Shown here piece by piece: positions 1 through 8,851 of a DNA stretch of 64,000 bases. Both the position numbers and the translations under genes were made by a program. Position 1 is the first letter of the stretch; every line of letters begins with the position of its first letter. Below the pieces are notes generated by a model. It was not told the DNA's origin. It made no database searches and saw nothing but the letters and a program-made list of their open reading frames with translations. Source of the DNA: Straminergon stramineum (taxonomy: Eukaryota > Streptophyta > Bryopsida > Hypnales > Calliergonaceae); NCBI GenBank assembly GCA_963920665.1, contig OY987269.1, forward strand, positions 1,242,501 to 1,306,500, written 5' to 3'.

Positions 1-158
1 ACATTGCCAAGCATTGCAAGGGCAGCCAAGCCAAAGACAAGGGGAGTGCACACCAAGCTTGCCAAGTGGAGGATGAAGAGGACTTTGCCTTTGCCACCTA
101 TGGAGGAGGGGAGAAGGCCAACATGTTCACTTGGATTGTGGATTCGGGGGCCACTCAA
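1..158 (+). pseudogene. Copia gag fragment, 3' part of an earlier tandem unit
   Basis: This is the end of a gag frame that starts left of the window. It matches 2160-2317 and 4319-4476 and covers the zinc-knuckle tail, the acidic linker and the protease motif DSGATQ. It is cut at the same base (..ccactcaa) as the next unit, and an LTR follows at once. It therefore shows that at least one more copy of the 2159-bp unit, or its donor element, lies to the left. Confidence 0.85.
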
Positions 159-403
159 TGTTGAAGATCATGTACATAATCATGTAGATAGTGTAGATTC
201 AGCCCTAGGAGTAGGATTAGACTCTTAGTTAGACTTAGAGTCTATTGGGTGTTGCTTGTAGTCAAAGGCAGCCCAAGGTTGCTAGTTATCCCACATGGTT
301 TGTGGATAACTAGTGAAAGGCTTTATGCTTATGTTCAGCCCACATATGGGCCTTGGTATCTTCTACCATCTAAGTAAAGCCTTTCTCCATTCAAAACTCA
401 ATA
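159..403 (+). repeat. Copia LTR, unit 1 (245 bp)
   Basis: Starts TGTTGAAGATC and ends CTCAATA. The end is fixed by the PBS that follows, and by the target duplications around element F, which has the same LTR ends. A 10-bp inverted repeat, CTAGTTATCC/GGATAACTAG, lies at 282-313 and could form a hairpin in the RNA. Confidence 0.9.
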
Positions 404-417
404 GGTTATGGGCCCAC
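404..417 (+). other. Primer-binding site, initiator tRNA-Met anticodon arm
   Basis: GGTTATGGGCCCAC directly follows the LTR. From memory it is complementary to the anticodon stem-loop of plant initiator tRNA-Met, not to its 3' end. Drosophila copia and yeast Ty5 are known to prime from such half-tRNAs and have nearly the same PBS. The same 14 bases follow every 5' LTR of both families in this window. Confidence 0.8.
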
Positions 418-840
418 GCACTTGGCGTTGCACATGAGGGAGAAATTCAAGTCATTTGGAGAAGTTCTTGGAGCTTGGAGGAGCATACTGAATTTGGGCC
501 CTTTGTCACCTACAAACCATATGGTGTGAGTAAAATTTTCAAAAACAAAGAAAAAAAGTCTTTGAATTCCATCTTTTGTTTTGAGCTTTTGTGGGCTGGT
601 TTGTGAGGTTTGGAGTCCATTTTTGAGTGTGAGATTGCTCATGATTGAAATCAGACCTAATTAGGGCTGGTTTCATGCTCCTTGTTTGAGTTTGTGCTTG
701 CAAGTGTACATTGGCAGCCCATTGGGGCTGATTGTGCACTTGGGTACATTGGTGATTGTCATTTTGGCAATTTCAATCTTGTGAGAGTCCTTGGTGAGGC
801 TTGGGAGCATTTGTGGGTTGCATTAGGCGTTTCCATGCAT

Positions 841-1095
841 TGAGGGCTGAGTGGTGCCCTTGTGAGTGAGTGAGACGAAATTGTGATCCCAAGAGGGCTG
901 ATTTGTTCCCTTGTGAGTGTGTGAGACCAAGTAGAGGACTTTGTGAAGCCAAAGGGCTGATTTGTGCCCTTGTGAGTGTGTGAGACCTAATAGTGGACAT
1001 TGTGAACTCAAGAGGGCTGATTTGTGTCATTGAGAGAGAGTGACACCCAATTGGGGTTCTTGAGTGACTTGGTGAGCCAAGTAGGGCTGGTTGAA
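841..1095 (+). repeat. Leader minisatellite of the Copia element, unit 1
   Basis: Imperfect direct repeats of about 50-70 bp begin with agggctga/agggctgg at about 843, 893, 953, 1013 and 1083, several followed by cccttgtgagtgtgtgagacc. The array lies in the untranslated leader between PBS and gag. It recurs at 3000-3254, 5240-5494 and 19687-19941, and inverted in element E at about 17980-18240. Its role is unknown. Confidence 0.75.
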
Positions 1096-1462
1096 GCCAT
1101 TGTAGTCCATGAGGTGCTCATTGTGAGTGGGAGCTTCAATCTAGGGCTGATTAGAAGTTCTTGTGATCTTTGGAGTGTGGAGTATCCAATTTGGGAGGAG
1201 AATTGTGAATTTCCTTGTGTTTTTGAAGTAGCACCAGCCCATGACGAGCATGTGGTGGTTGTGAGCTTCATTAGGGTCTGATTTGGTGTGGAGAGGAAGT
1301 CTTGTGCTTGTGAGGAGTGGTGTGGCGTTCTTAGGGTTGCAAGGTGCTTGTGAGGGCTGATTGGTCCCATTTCAGCCCAATTCGCCGCAAGGGAGTTTTG
1401 GGGGGGCTGAATTCAGATTGGAGACCTTGTGGGTGCTGCCAACAAGTGGGAGCTGATTCAAC

Positions 1463-2323
1463 ATGGCCTCAAGTGGAGGAGAGGGCGTCCGGATCATTGA
1501 CAAGTTCAATGGGGAGAATTTTGGGATGTGGAAGTTCAAGATGGAGATGATTCTTGCGGAGAAGGATTTGTGGGAGGTGGTGGATGGGAGTGAGGAGCCT
1601 CCAAGTGAAGATGCTGATTTGAAGACCAAGAAGGCGTTTGAGAGGAAGGAGAAGAAGGCCTTTGCTCTCATAGCCATCAATCTTGTGGACCGGCAAATTG
1701 CTCACATCCGCCATTGCAAAGGACCAGCCCAAGCATGGACCACCCTTTGCAACATCCATGAGACCAAGAGCCTCTCCAACATTCTCTTTCTAAGGCGCAA
1801 GTTCTTCACTATGAAGATGCAAGAGGAGGATGACATCTTGGATCATGTGAACAAGATCAAGGCCCTTGCGGATCAGCTTGCTTGCTTGGAGGCCCCCGTC
1901 ACGGATGGAGATGTGGTGATGACCTTGTTGGAGAGTTTGCCACCCTCCTATGAGTACCTCATCACCGCCTTGGAGACAAGACCCACCAAGGAGCTGACCA
2001 TGGAGTTTGTGACGGCACGCTTGATGCATGAGATGAGCAAGCGCAAGGAAAATGAGGCCCAAGGGGAGGGATCAGCCCTTGTCTCCACACATGGCAAGGG
2101 AGGCAACACCAAGGCGTTCAAGGAGACAAGGACGTGCTTCAATTGTGGCAAATCAGGCCACATTGCCAAGCATTGCAAGGGCAGCCAAGCCAAAGACAAG
2201 GGGAGTGCACACCAAGCTTGCCAAGTGGAGGATGAAGAGGACTTTGCCTTTGCCACCTATGGAGGAGGGGAGAAGGCCAACATGTTCACTTGGATTGTGG
2301 ATTCGGGGGCCACTCAATGTTGA
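1463..2323 (+). CDS. Truncated Copia gag with protease start, unit 1
   Basis: The frame has 286 codons. It starts at the same ATG (MASSGGEGVR) as the full-length elements, carries the complete capsid-like region, the CCHC zinc knuckle (CFNCGKSGHIAKHC, about residues 225-238) and an acidic linker. It breaks off just after the aspartic protease motif DSGATQ. The adjoining LTR contributes one Cys codon and a TGA. The product would be a Gag able to bind RNA, with no working protease, integrase or polymerase. Transcription from the unit's own LTR to the next LTR would give a gag-only mRNA; this is inference. It is a defective retroelement gene, not a host gene. Confidence 0.85.
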   Translation: MASSGGEGVRIIDKFNGENFGMWKFKMEMILAEKDLWEVVDGSEEPPSEDADLKTKKAFERKEKKAFALIAINLVDRQIAHIRHCKGPAQAWTTLCNIHETKSLSNILFLRRKFFTMKMQEEDDILDHVNKIKALADQLACLEAPVTDGDVVMTLLESLPPSYEYLITALETRPTKELTMEFVTARLMHEMSKRKENEAQGEGSALVSTHGKGGNTKAFKETRTCFNCGKSGHIAKHCKGSQAKDKGSAHQACQVEDEEDFAFATYGGGEKANMFTWIVDSGATQC

Positions 2324-2562
2324 AGATCATGTACATAATCATGTAGATAGTGTAGATTCAGCCCTAGGAGTAGGATTAGACTCTTAGTTAGACTTAGAGT
2401 CTATTGGGTGTTGCTTGTAGTCAAAGGCAGCCCAAGGTTGCTAGTTATCCCACATGGTTTGTGGATAACTAGTGAAAGGCTTTATGCTTATGTTCAGCCC
2501 ACATATGGGCCTTGGTATCTTCTACCATCTAAGTAAAGCCTTTCTCCATTCAAAACTCAATA
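2318..2562 (+). repeat. Copia LTR, unit 2 (245 bp)
   Basis: Same sequence and variants as the LTR at 159-403. The PBS GGTTATGGGCCCAC follows at 2563-2576. Confidence 0.9.
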
Positions 2563-4557
2563 GGTTATGGGCCCACGCACTTGGCGTTGCACATGAGGGA
2601 GAAATTCAAGTCATTTGGAGAAGTTCTTGGAGCTTGGAGGAGCATACTGAATTTGGGCCCTTTGTCACCTACAAACCATATGGTGTGAGTAAAATTTTCA
2701 AAAACAAAGAAAAAAAGTCTTTGAATTCCATCTTTTGTTTTGAGCTTTTGTGGGCTGGTTTGTGAGGTTTGGAGTCCATTTTTGAGTGTGAGATTGCTCA
2801 TGATTGAAATCAGACCTAATTAGGGCTGGTTTCATGCTCCTTGTTTGAGTTTGTGCTTGCAAGTGTACATTGGCAGCCCATTGGGGCTGATTGTGCACTT
2901 GGGTACATTGGTGATTGTCATTTTGGCAATTTCAATCTTGTGAGAGTCCTTGGTGAGGCTTGGGAGCATTTGTGGGTTGCATTAGGCGTTTCCATGCATT
3001 GAGGGCTGAGTGGTGCCCTTGTGAGTGAGTGAGACGAAATTGTGATCCCAAGAGGGCTGATTTGTTCCCTTGTGAGTGTGTGAGACCAAGTAGAGGACTT
3101 TGTGAAGCCAAAGGGCTGATTTGTGCCCTTGTGAGTGTGTGAGACCTAATAGTGGACATTGTGAACTCAAGAGGGCTGATTTGTGTCATTGAGAGAGAGT
3201 GACACCCAATTGGGGTTCTTGAGTGACTTGGTGAGCCAAGTAGGGCTGGTTGAAGCCATTGTAGTCCATGAGGTGCTCATTGTGAGTGGGAGCTTCAATC
3301 TAGGGCTGATTAGAAGTTCTTGTGATCTTTGGAGTGTGGAGTATCCAATTTGGGAGGAGAATTGTGAATTTCCTTGTGTTTTTGAAGTAGCACCAGCCCA
3401 TGACGAGCATGTGGTGGTTGTGAGCTTCATTAGGGTCTGATTTGGTGTGGAGAGGAAGTCTTGTGCTTGTGAGGAGTGGTGTGGCGTTCTTAGGGTTGCA
3501 AGGTGCTTGTGAGGGCTGATTGGTCCCATTTCAGCCCAATTCGCCGCAAGGGAGTTTTGGGGGGGCTGAATTCAGATTGGAGACCTTGTGGGTGCTGCCA
3601 ACAAGTGGGAGCTGATTCAACATGGCCTCAAGTGGAGGAGAGGGCGTCCGGATCATTGACAAGTTCAATGGGGAGAATTTTGGGATGTGGAAGTTCAAGA
3701 TGGAGATGATTCTTGCGGAGAAGGATTTGTGGGAGGTGGTGGATGGGAGTGAGGAGCCTCCAAGTGAAGATGCTGATTTGAAGACCAAGAAGGCGTTTGA
3801 GAGGAAGGAGAAGAAGGCCTTTGCTCTCATAGCCATCAATCTTGTGGACCGGCAAATTGCTCACATCCGCCATTGCAAAGGACCAGCCCAAGCATGGACC
3901 ACCCTTTGCAACATCCATGAGACCAAGAGCCTCTCCAACATTCTCTTTCTAAGGCGCAAGTTCTTCACTATGAAGATGCAAGAGGAGGATGACATCTTGG
4001 ATCATGTGAACAAGATCAAGGCCCTTGCGGATCAGCTTGCTTGCTTGGAGGCCCCCGTCACGGATGGAGATGTGGTGATGACCTTGTTGGAGAGTTTGCC
4101 ACCCTCCTATGAGTACCTCATCACCGCCTTGGAGACAAGACCCACCAAGGAGCTGACCATGGAGTTTGTGACGGCACGCTTGATGCATGAGATGAGCAAG
4201 CGCAAGGAAAATGAGGCCCAAGGGGAGGGATCAGCCCTTGTCTCCACACATGGCAAGGGAGGCAACACCAAGGCGTTCAAGGAGACAAGGACGTGCTTCA
4301 ATTGTGGCAAATCAGGCCACATTGCCAAGCATTGCAAGGGCAGCCAAGCCAAAGACAAGGGGAGTGCACACCAAGCTTGCCAAGTGGAGGATGAAGAGGA
4401 CTTTGCCTTTGCCACCTATGGAGGAGGGGAGAAGGCCAACATGTTCACTTGGATTGTGGATTCGGGGGCCACTCAACACATGACCAGCCATAGAGATGCC
4501 TTCCACACCTATCAGCCCATTGTGGGGAAGAGGATTCATTTGGGAGACAATGGCATG
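2318..4557 (+). mobile_element. Tandem unit 2: LTR-PBS-leader-gag
   Basis: A second copy of unit 1 with LTR 2318-2562 and PBS 2563-2576. It runs 81 bp further into the protease region than unit 1 and stops at ..gacaatggcatg, where the LTR of element C begins. This second breakpoint differs from the ..ctcaa junction shared by the earlier units. The simplest reading is that element C inserted into this copy and that everything downstream was later lost. Confidence 0.85.
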
Positions 4558-4563
4558 TGTTGA
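3622..4563 (+). CDS. Truncated Copia gag-protease, unit 2
   Basis: The frame has 313 codons and matches unit 1 through residue 285. It then continues in the normal element sequence past the protease active site (DSGATQHM) to about residue 312. There it runs into the LTR of element C and stops at a TGA six bases into it. Capsid region, CCHC knuckle and the catalytic Asp of the protease are present; the rest of the protease and all of pol are missing. Like unit 1 it is a gag-only derivative with its own upstream LTR. Confidence 0.85.
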   Translation: MASSGGEGVRIIDKFNGENFGMWKFKMEMILAEKDLWEVVDGSEEPPSEDADLKTKKAFERKEKKAFALIAINLVDRQIAHIRHCKGPAQAWTTLCNIHETKSLSNILFLRRKFFTMKMQEEDDILDHVNKIKALADQLACLEAPVTDGDVVMTLLESLPPSYEYLITALETRPTKELTMEFVTARLMHEMSKRKENEAQGEGSALVSTHGKGGNTKAFKETRTCFNCGKSGHIAKHCKGSQAKDKGSAHQACQVEDEEDFAFATYGGGEKANMFTWIVDSGATQHMTSHRDAFHTYQPIVGKRIHLGDNGMC

Positions 4564-4802
4564 AGATCATGTACATATTAGAGTAGATAGTGTACATTCA
4601 GCCCTAGGAGTAGGATTAGACTCATAGTTCGACTTAGAGTCTATTGGGTGTTGCTTGTAGTCAAAGGCAGCCCAAGGTTGCTAGTTATCCCACATGGTTT
4701 GTGGATAACTAGTGAAAGGCTTTATGCTTATGTTCAGCCCATTCATGGGCCTTGGAATCTTCTACCATCTAAGTAAAGCCTTTCTCCATTCAAAACTCAA
4801 TA
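4558..4802 (+). repeat. 5' LTR of element C
   Basis: 245 bp, TGTTGAAG...CTCAATA. Inverted repeats CTAGTTATCC/GGATAACTAG and GCCCAT/ATGGGC are both intact. Confidence 0.9.
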
Positions 4803-4816
4803 GGTTATGGGCCCAC
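4803..4816 (+). other. Primer-binding site of element C
   Basis: GGTTATGGGCCCAC, complementary to the initiator tRNA-Met anticodon arm, immediately after the LTR. Confidence 0.8.
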
Positions 4817-5860
4817 GCACTTGGCGTTGCACATGAGGGAGAAATTCAAGTCATTTGGAGAAGTTCTTGGAGCTTGGAGGAGCATACTGAATTTGGGCCC
4901 TTTGTCACCTACAAACCATATGGTGTGAGTAAAATTTTCAAAACAAAGAAAAAAAGTCTTTGAATTCCATCTTTTGTTTTGAGCTTTTGTGGGCTGGTTT
5001 GTGAGGTTTGGAGTCCATTTTTTGAGTGTGAGATTGCTCATGATTAAAATCAGACCTAATTAGGGCTGGTTTCATGCTCCTTGTTTGAGTTTGTGCTTGC
5101 AAGTGTACATTGGCAGCCCATTGGGGCTGATTGTGCACTTGGGTACATTGGTGATTGTCATTTTGGCAATTGCAATCTTGTGAGAGTCCTTGGTGAGGCT
5201 TGGGAGCATTTGTGGGTTGCATTAGGCGTTTCCATGCATTGAGGGCTGAGTGGTGCCCTTGTGAGTGAGTGAGACGAAATTGTGATCCCAAGAGGGCTGA
5301 TTTGAGCCCTTGTGAGTGTGTGAGACCAAGTAGAGGACTTTGTGAAGCCAAAGGGCTGGTTTGTGCCCTTGTGAGTGTGTGAGACCTCAAAGTGGACATT
5401 GTGAACTCAAGAGGGCTGATTTGTGTCATTGAGAGAGAGTGACACCCAATTGGGGTTCTTGAGTGACTTGGTGAGCCAAGTAGGGCTGGTTGAAGCCATT
5501 GTAGTCCATGAGGTGCTCATTGTGAGTGGGAGCTTCAATCTAGGGCTGATTGGAAGCTTTCGGATCTTTGGAGTGTGGAGGATCCAATTTGTGAAGAGAA
5601 TTGTGAGTTTCCTTGTGTTTTTGAAGTAGCACCAGCCCATGACGAGCATGTGGTGGTTGTGAGCTTCATTAGGATCTGATTTGGTGTGGAGAGGAAGTCT
5701 TGTGCTTGTGAGGAGTGGTGAGGCGTTCTTAGGGTTGCAAGGTGCTTGTGAGGGCTGATTGGTCCCATTTCAGCCCAATTCGCCGCAAGGGAGTTTTGGG
5801 GGGGCTGAATTCAGATTGGAGACCTTGTGGGTGCTGCCAACAAGTGGGAGCTGATTCAAC

Positions 5861-8553
5861 ATGGCCTCAAGTGGAGGAGAGGGCGTCCGGATCATTGACA
5901 AGTTCAATGGGGAGAATTTTGGGATGTGGAAGTTCAAGATGGAGATGATTCTTGCGGAGAAGGATTTGTGGGAGGTGGTGGATGGGAGTGAGGAGCCTCC
6001 AAGTGAAGATGCTGATTTGAAGACCAAGAAGGCGTTTGAGAGGAAGGAGAAGAAGGCCTTTGCTCTCATAGCCATCAATCTTGTGGACCGGCAAATTGCT
6101 CACATCCGCCATTGCAAAGGACCAGCCCAAGCATGGACCACCCTTTGCAACATCCATGAGACCAAGAGCCTCTCCAACATTCTCTTTCTAAGGAGGAAGT
6201 TCTTCACCATGAAGATGCAAGAGGAGGATGACATCTTGGATCATGTGAACAAGATCAAGGCCCTTGCGGATCAGCTTGCTTGCTTGGAGGCCCCCGTCAC
6301 GGATGGAGATGTGGTGATGACCTTGTTGGAGAGTTTGCCACCCTCCTATGAGTACCTCATCACCGCCTTGGAGACAAGACCCACCAAGGAGCTGACCATG
6401 GAGTTTGTGACGGCACGCTTGATGCATGAGATGAGCAAGCGCAAGGAAAATGAGGCCCAAGGGGAGGGATCAGCCCTTGTCTCAAGACATGGCAAGGGAG
6501 GCAACACCAAGGCGTTCAAGGAGACAAGGACGTGCTTCAATTGTGGCAAATCAGGCCACATTGCTAAGCATTGCAAGGGCAGCCAAGCCAAAGACAAGGG
6601 GAGTGCACACCAAGCTTGCCAAGTGGAGGATGAAGAGGACTTTGCCTTTGCCACCTATGGAGGAGGGGAGAAGGCCAACATGTTCACTTGGATTGTGGAT
6701 TCGGGGGCCACTCAACACATGACCAGCCATAGAGATGCCTTCCACACCTATCAGCCCATTGTGGGGAAGAGGATTCATTTGGGAGACAATGGCATGGTGG
6801 AGGCCCTTGGCATGGGGGAGATTCTTGTGGAGGTGCAAGTGGAGGGGAAGACCAAGAGGATTGAGATCCAAAAGGCCCTCCATGTCCCCAAGTTGCATGC
6901 AAATCTGATTTCCGTGAGCCAATTGTCTTTGGGAGGTTTGAAGGTGCATTTCAACATGGTGGGGTGTGTGGTGAGGTCTCCTAGTGGTGTTTTGATTGCA
7001 TCAGCCCCCCGTGAGGGCAATTTGTACCACCTTCACTTCACCAAGGTGAATGGCACTTCCATGGCTTGTGTGGCCCAAGGATCAGCTCATGAAGACCTTG
7101 TGGGGCTTTGGCATAGGAGGCTTGGCCACTTGAATGTGAAGAGCATGAAGAGCCTCCAACACATTGTGAAGGGGCTGAACCTCTCTTCTTGCAAGCATGA
7201 TTGGAGTTCCTTGGTGTGCAAGGGGTGCATAGAGGGGAAACAAGCAAGGCAGCCCTTCCCCAAGGATGGGGCCACAAGGGCCAGCAAGCCCTTGGAGCTT
7301 GTGCATTCAGATGTGTGTGGGCCAATGAAGACACCATCCATAGGAGGAGCAAGGTATTTTGTGACTTTCATTGATGATTTCTCACGCAAAATTTGGGTGT
7401 ACATGCTGAAGTGCAAGAGTGAGGTGTTTGGGCGTTTTGAGACTTGGAAGGCCCTTGTGGAGGCCCAATCGGATTGCAAGGTGAAGGTGCTGCGATCCGA
7501 TAATGGAGGAGAGTATGTGTCCAAGGCCTTTGAGGCCTTCTTGAAGGCTCATGGCATTGAGCACCACACATCAGCACCTTACACTCCTCAACAAAATGGC
7601 GTAGCGGAGCGTGCGAATCGAACCATTGTGGAGATGGCTAGGTCCATGATTCATGGCCAAGGGCTGAAGTATGAGCTTTGGGGGGAGGCCGTGTCCAATG
7701 CGGTGTATACAAGGAACCGGTGCCCGACACAAGCCTTGACAAGCAAGACCCCCCAAGAAGCTTGGAGTGGAATCAGACCTCATGTGTCTCACATGCGCAC
7801 CTTTGGGTGCATTGCCTATGCCTTGGTGCCAAGTGCCAAGAGGACCAAGTTGGATGCCAAGGGCACCAAGTGTCTTTTCCTTGGCTATTGTGAGGGAACC
7901 AAGGCTTATAGGCTGATGTGTGTGGAGACCAAGGCCATCATCAAGTGTCGTGATGTGACCTTCTTGGAGGAGGAAGGAGCTGATCCCAAGCTCTTGGAGA
8001 TGAGCCCAAGTGGGAGTAGTGGAGGACCAGCCCAAATGGTGGGCACAACTCCAAGAGTGGACATGGAAGAAGAAGGAGAGGAAGAGGAGGAAGAGGAAGA
8101 CTTGGTGGAGCCCAAGAAGAAGGTGGCCACACCCAAGGTGAAGAGACCAGCTGCCCCTTCTCCAAGCACTTCACCCAAGGTGCAAGAGCATGATCAGCCC
8201 TTGGAAGAGCAAGAGGAGCCTCGTTATCCAACAAGGACCCGCAAGCCGCTTGGAGATTGGTGGCTGAATCACATTCTTCCCCCACAACAAGAAGAACAAG
8301 CCAATGTGGCTTTCCTTGGAGATCCATCCACACTTGGAGAGGTGTTGCGTTGTGAGGATGCAAGCAAGTGGGAGGCGGCCATGCAAGAGGAGTACAAGGC
8401 CCTCATTGCCAAGGGCACATGGGAACTCGCTGCCCTCCCTCCCAAGAGGTCAAGTGTGGGTTGCAAGTGGGTTTTCTCCACCAAGAGGGATGCTTTGGGG
8501 CACATTGTGAGGTACAAGGCAAGGCTGGTTGCCAAGGGGTTCTCCCAAGTGGA
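5861..8553 (+). pseudogene. Element C gag-pol, 5' part (gag, protease, integrase, start of RT)
   Basis: An open frame of about 897 codons from ATG to the insertion point of element D. It carries a capsid-type gag, the CCHC knuckle (about 225-238), protease DSGATQH (about 280), an integrase zinc-binding region (GLWHRRLGHL...C..C), the integrase core with HSDVCGPM, RSDNGGEY and GVAERANRT (D-D-E residues about 484, 547, 583), a Glu-rich linker and the first RT motifs (GCKWVFSTKRD, YKARLVAKGFSQV). D interrupts the codon after GFSQV. The reading frame is otherwise undamaged, so the element was probably functional before D arrived. Confidence 0.9.
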
Positions 8554-8851
8554 TATTGAGAAAGAGAACAAAAGAATGTATTTCAATGAAGAGGAACACA
8601 AACAAGTGTGAGAAAGGGATATTCAACCCATGCTAGGGGTTGCCTTCTTATACTACTCTACTACCTAGTGCCATGACTAACCATATGGGATAATTGTCTA
8701 AGAGGTATGCCCCTCTCTATAGGCACCACTTAAAAGACTTCCCCTCTCTAATATCTCATTGCTTTTACTACAAACAACACATAACTAAGGTTAGCCCATA
8801 CTTAAGACCTACTTCAAACAACCTATGACATCCTACTCACTTCCTTCAACA
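8554..8851 (-). repeat. 3' LTR of element D (298 bp)
   Basis: Read on the minus strand it runs TGTTGAAGGAAGTGAG...CTCAATA. Partner LTR at 13566-13863. The one difference I found is in the stretch cacttaaa(a/g)gacttcccc. Confidence 0.95.

Larger units (their letters stand above)
159..2317 (+). mobile_element. Tandem unit 1: LTR-PBS-leader-gag of a Copia element
   Basis: The unit consists of a 245-bp LTR (159-403), a PBS, a leader of about 1 kb and the first 285 codons of gag-pol. It ends abruptly at ..ccactcaa, where the next LTR starts. Integrase, reverse transcriptase, RNase H and the polypurine tract are absent. The following 2159 bp (2318-4476) look identical base for base wherever I compared them, so this is a very recent tandem duplication or an assembly duplicate. 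The LTR variants (..cacatatgggcc, ..actcttagtt) are shared with unit 2 but not with element C or F. Confidence 0.85.

Noticed and set aside
4553..4557. gcatg as target duplication of element C
   Set aside because: The right flank of C reads ctcca, so the two sides do not match and C cannot be treated as a simple insertion.
7571..8035. Long antisense frames inside the gag-pol regions (also at 10363-11328, 13936-14706 and 23068-23838)
   Set aside because: They lie opposite the intact gag-pol frame, recur at the same relative place in each copy and resemble no protein.
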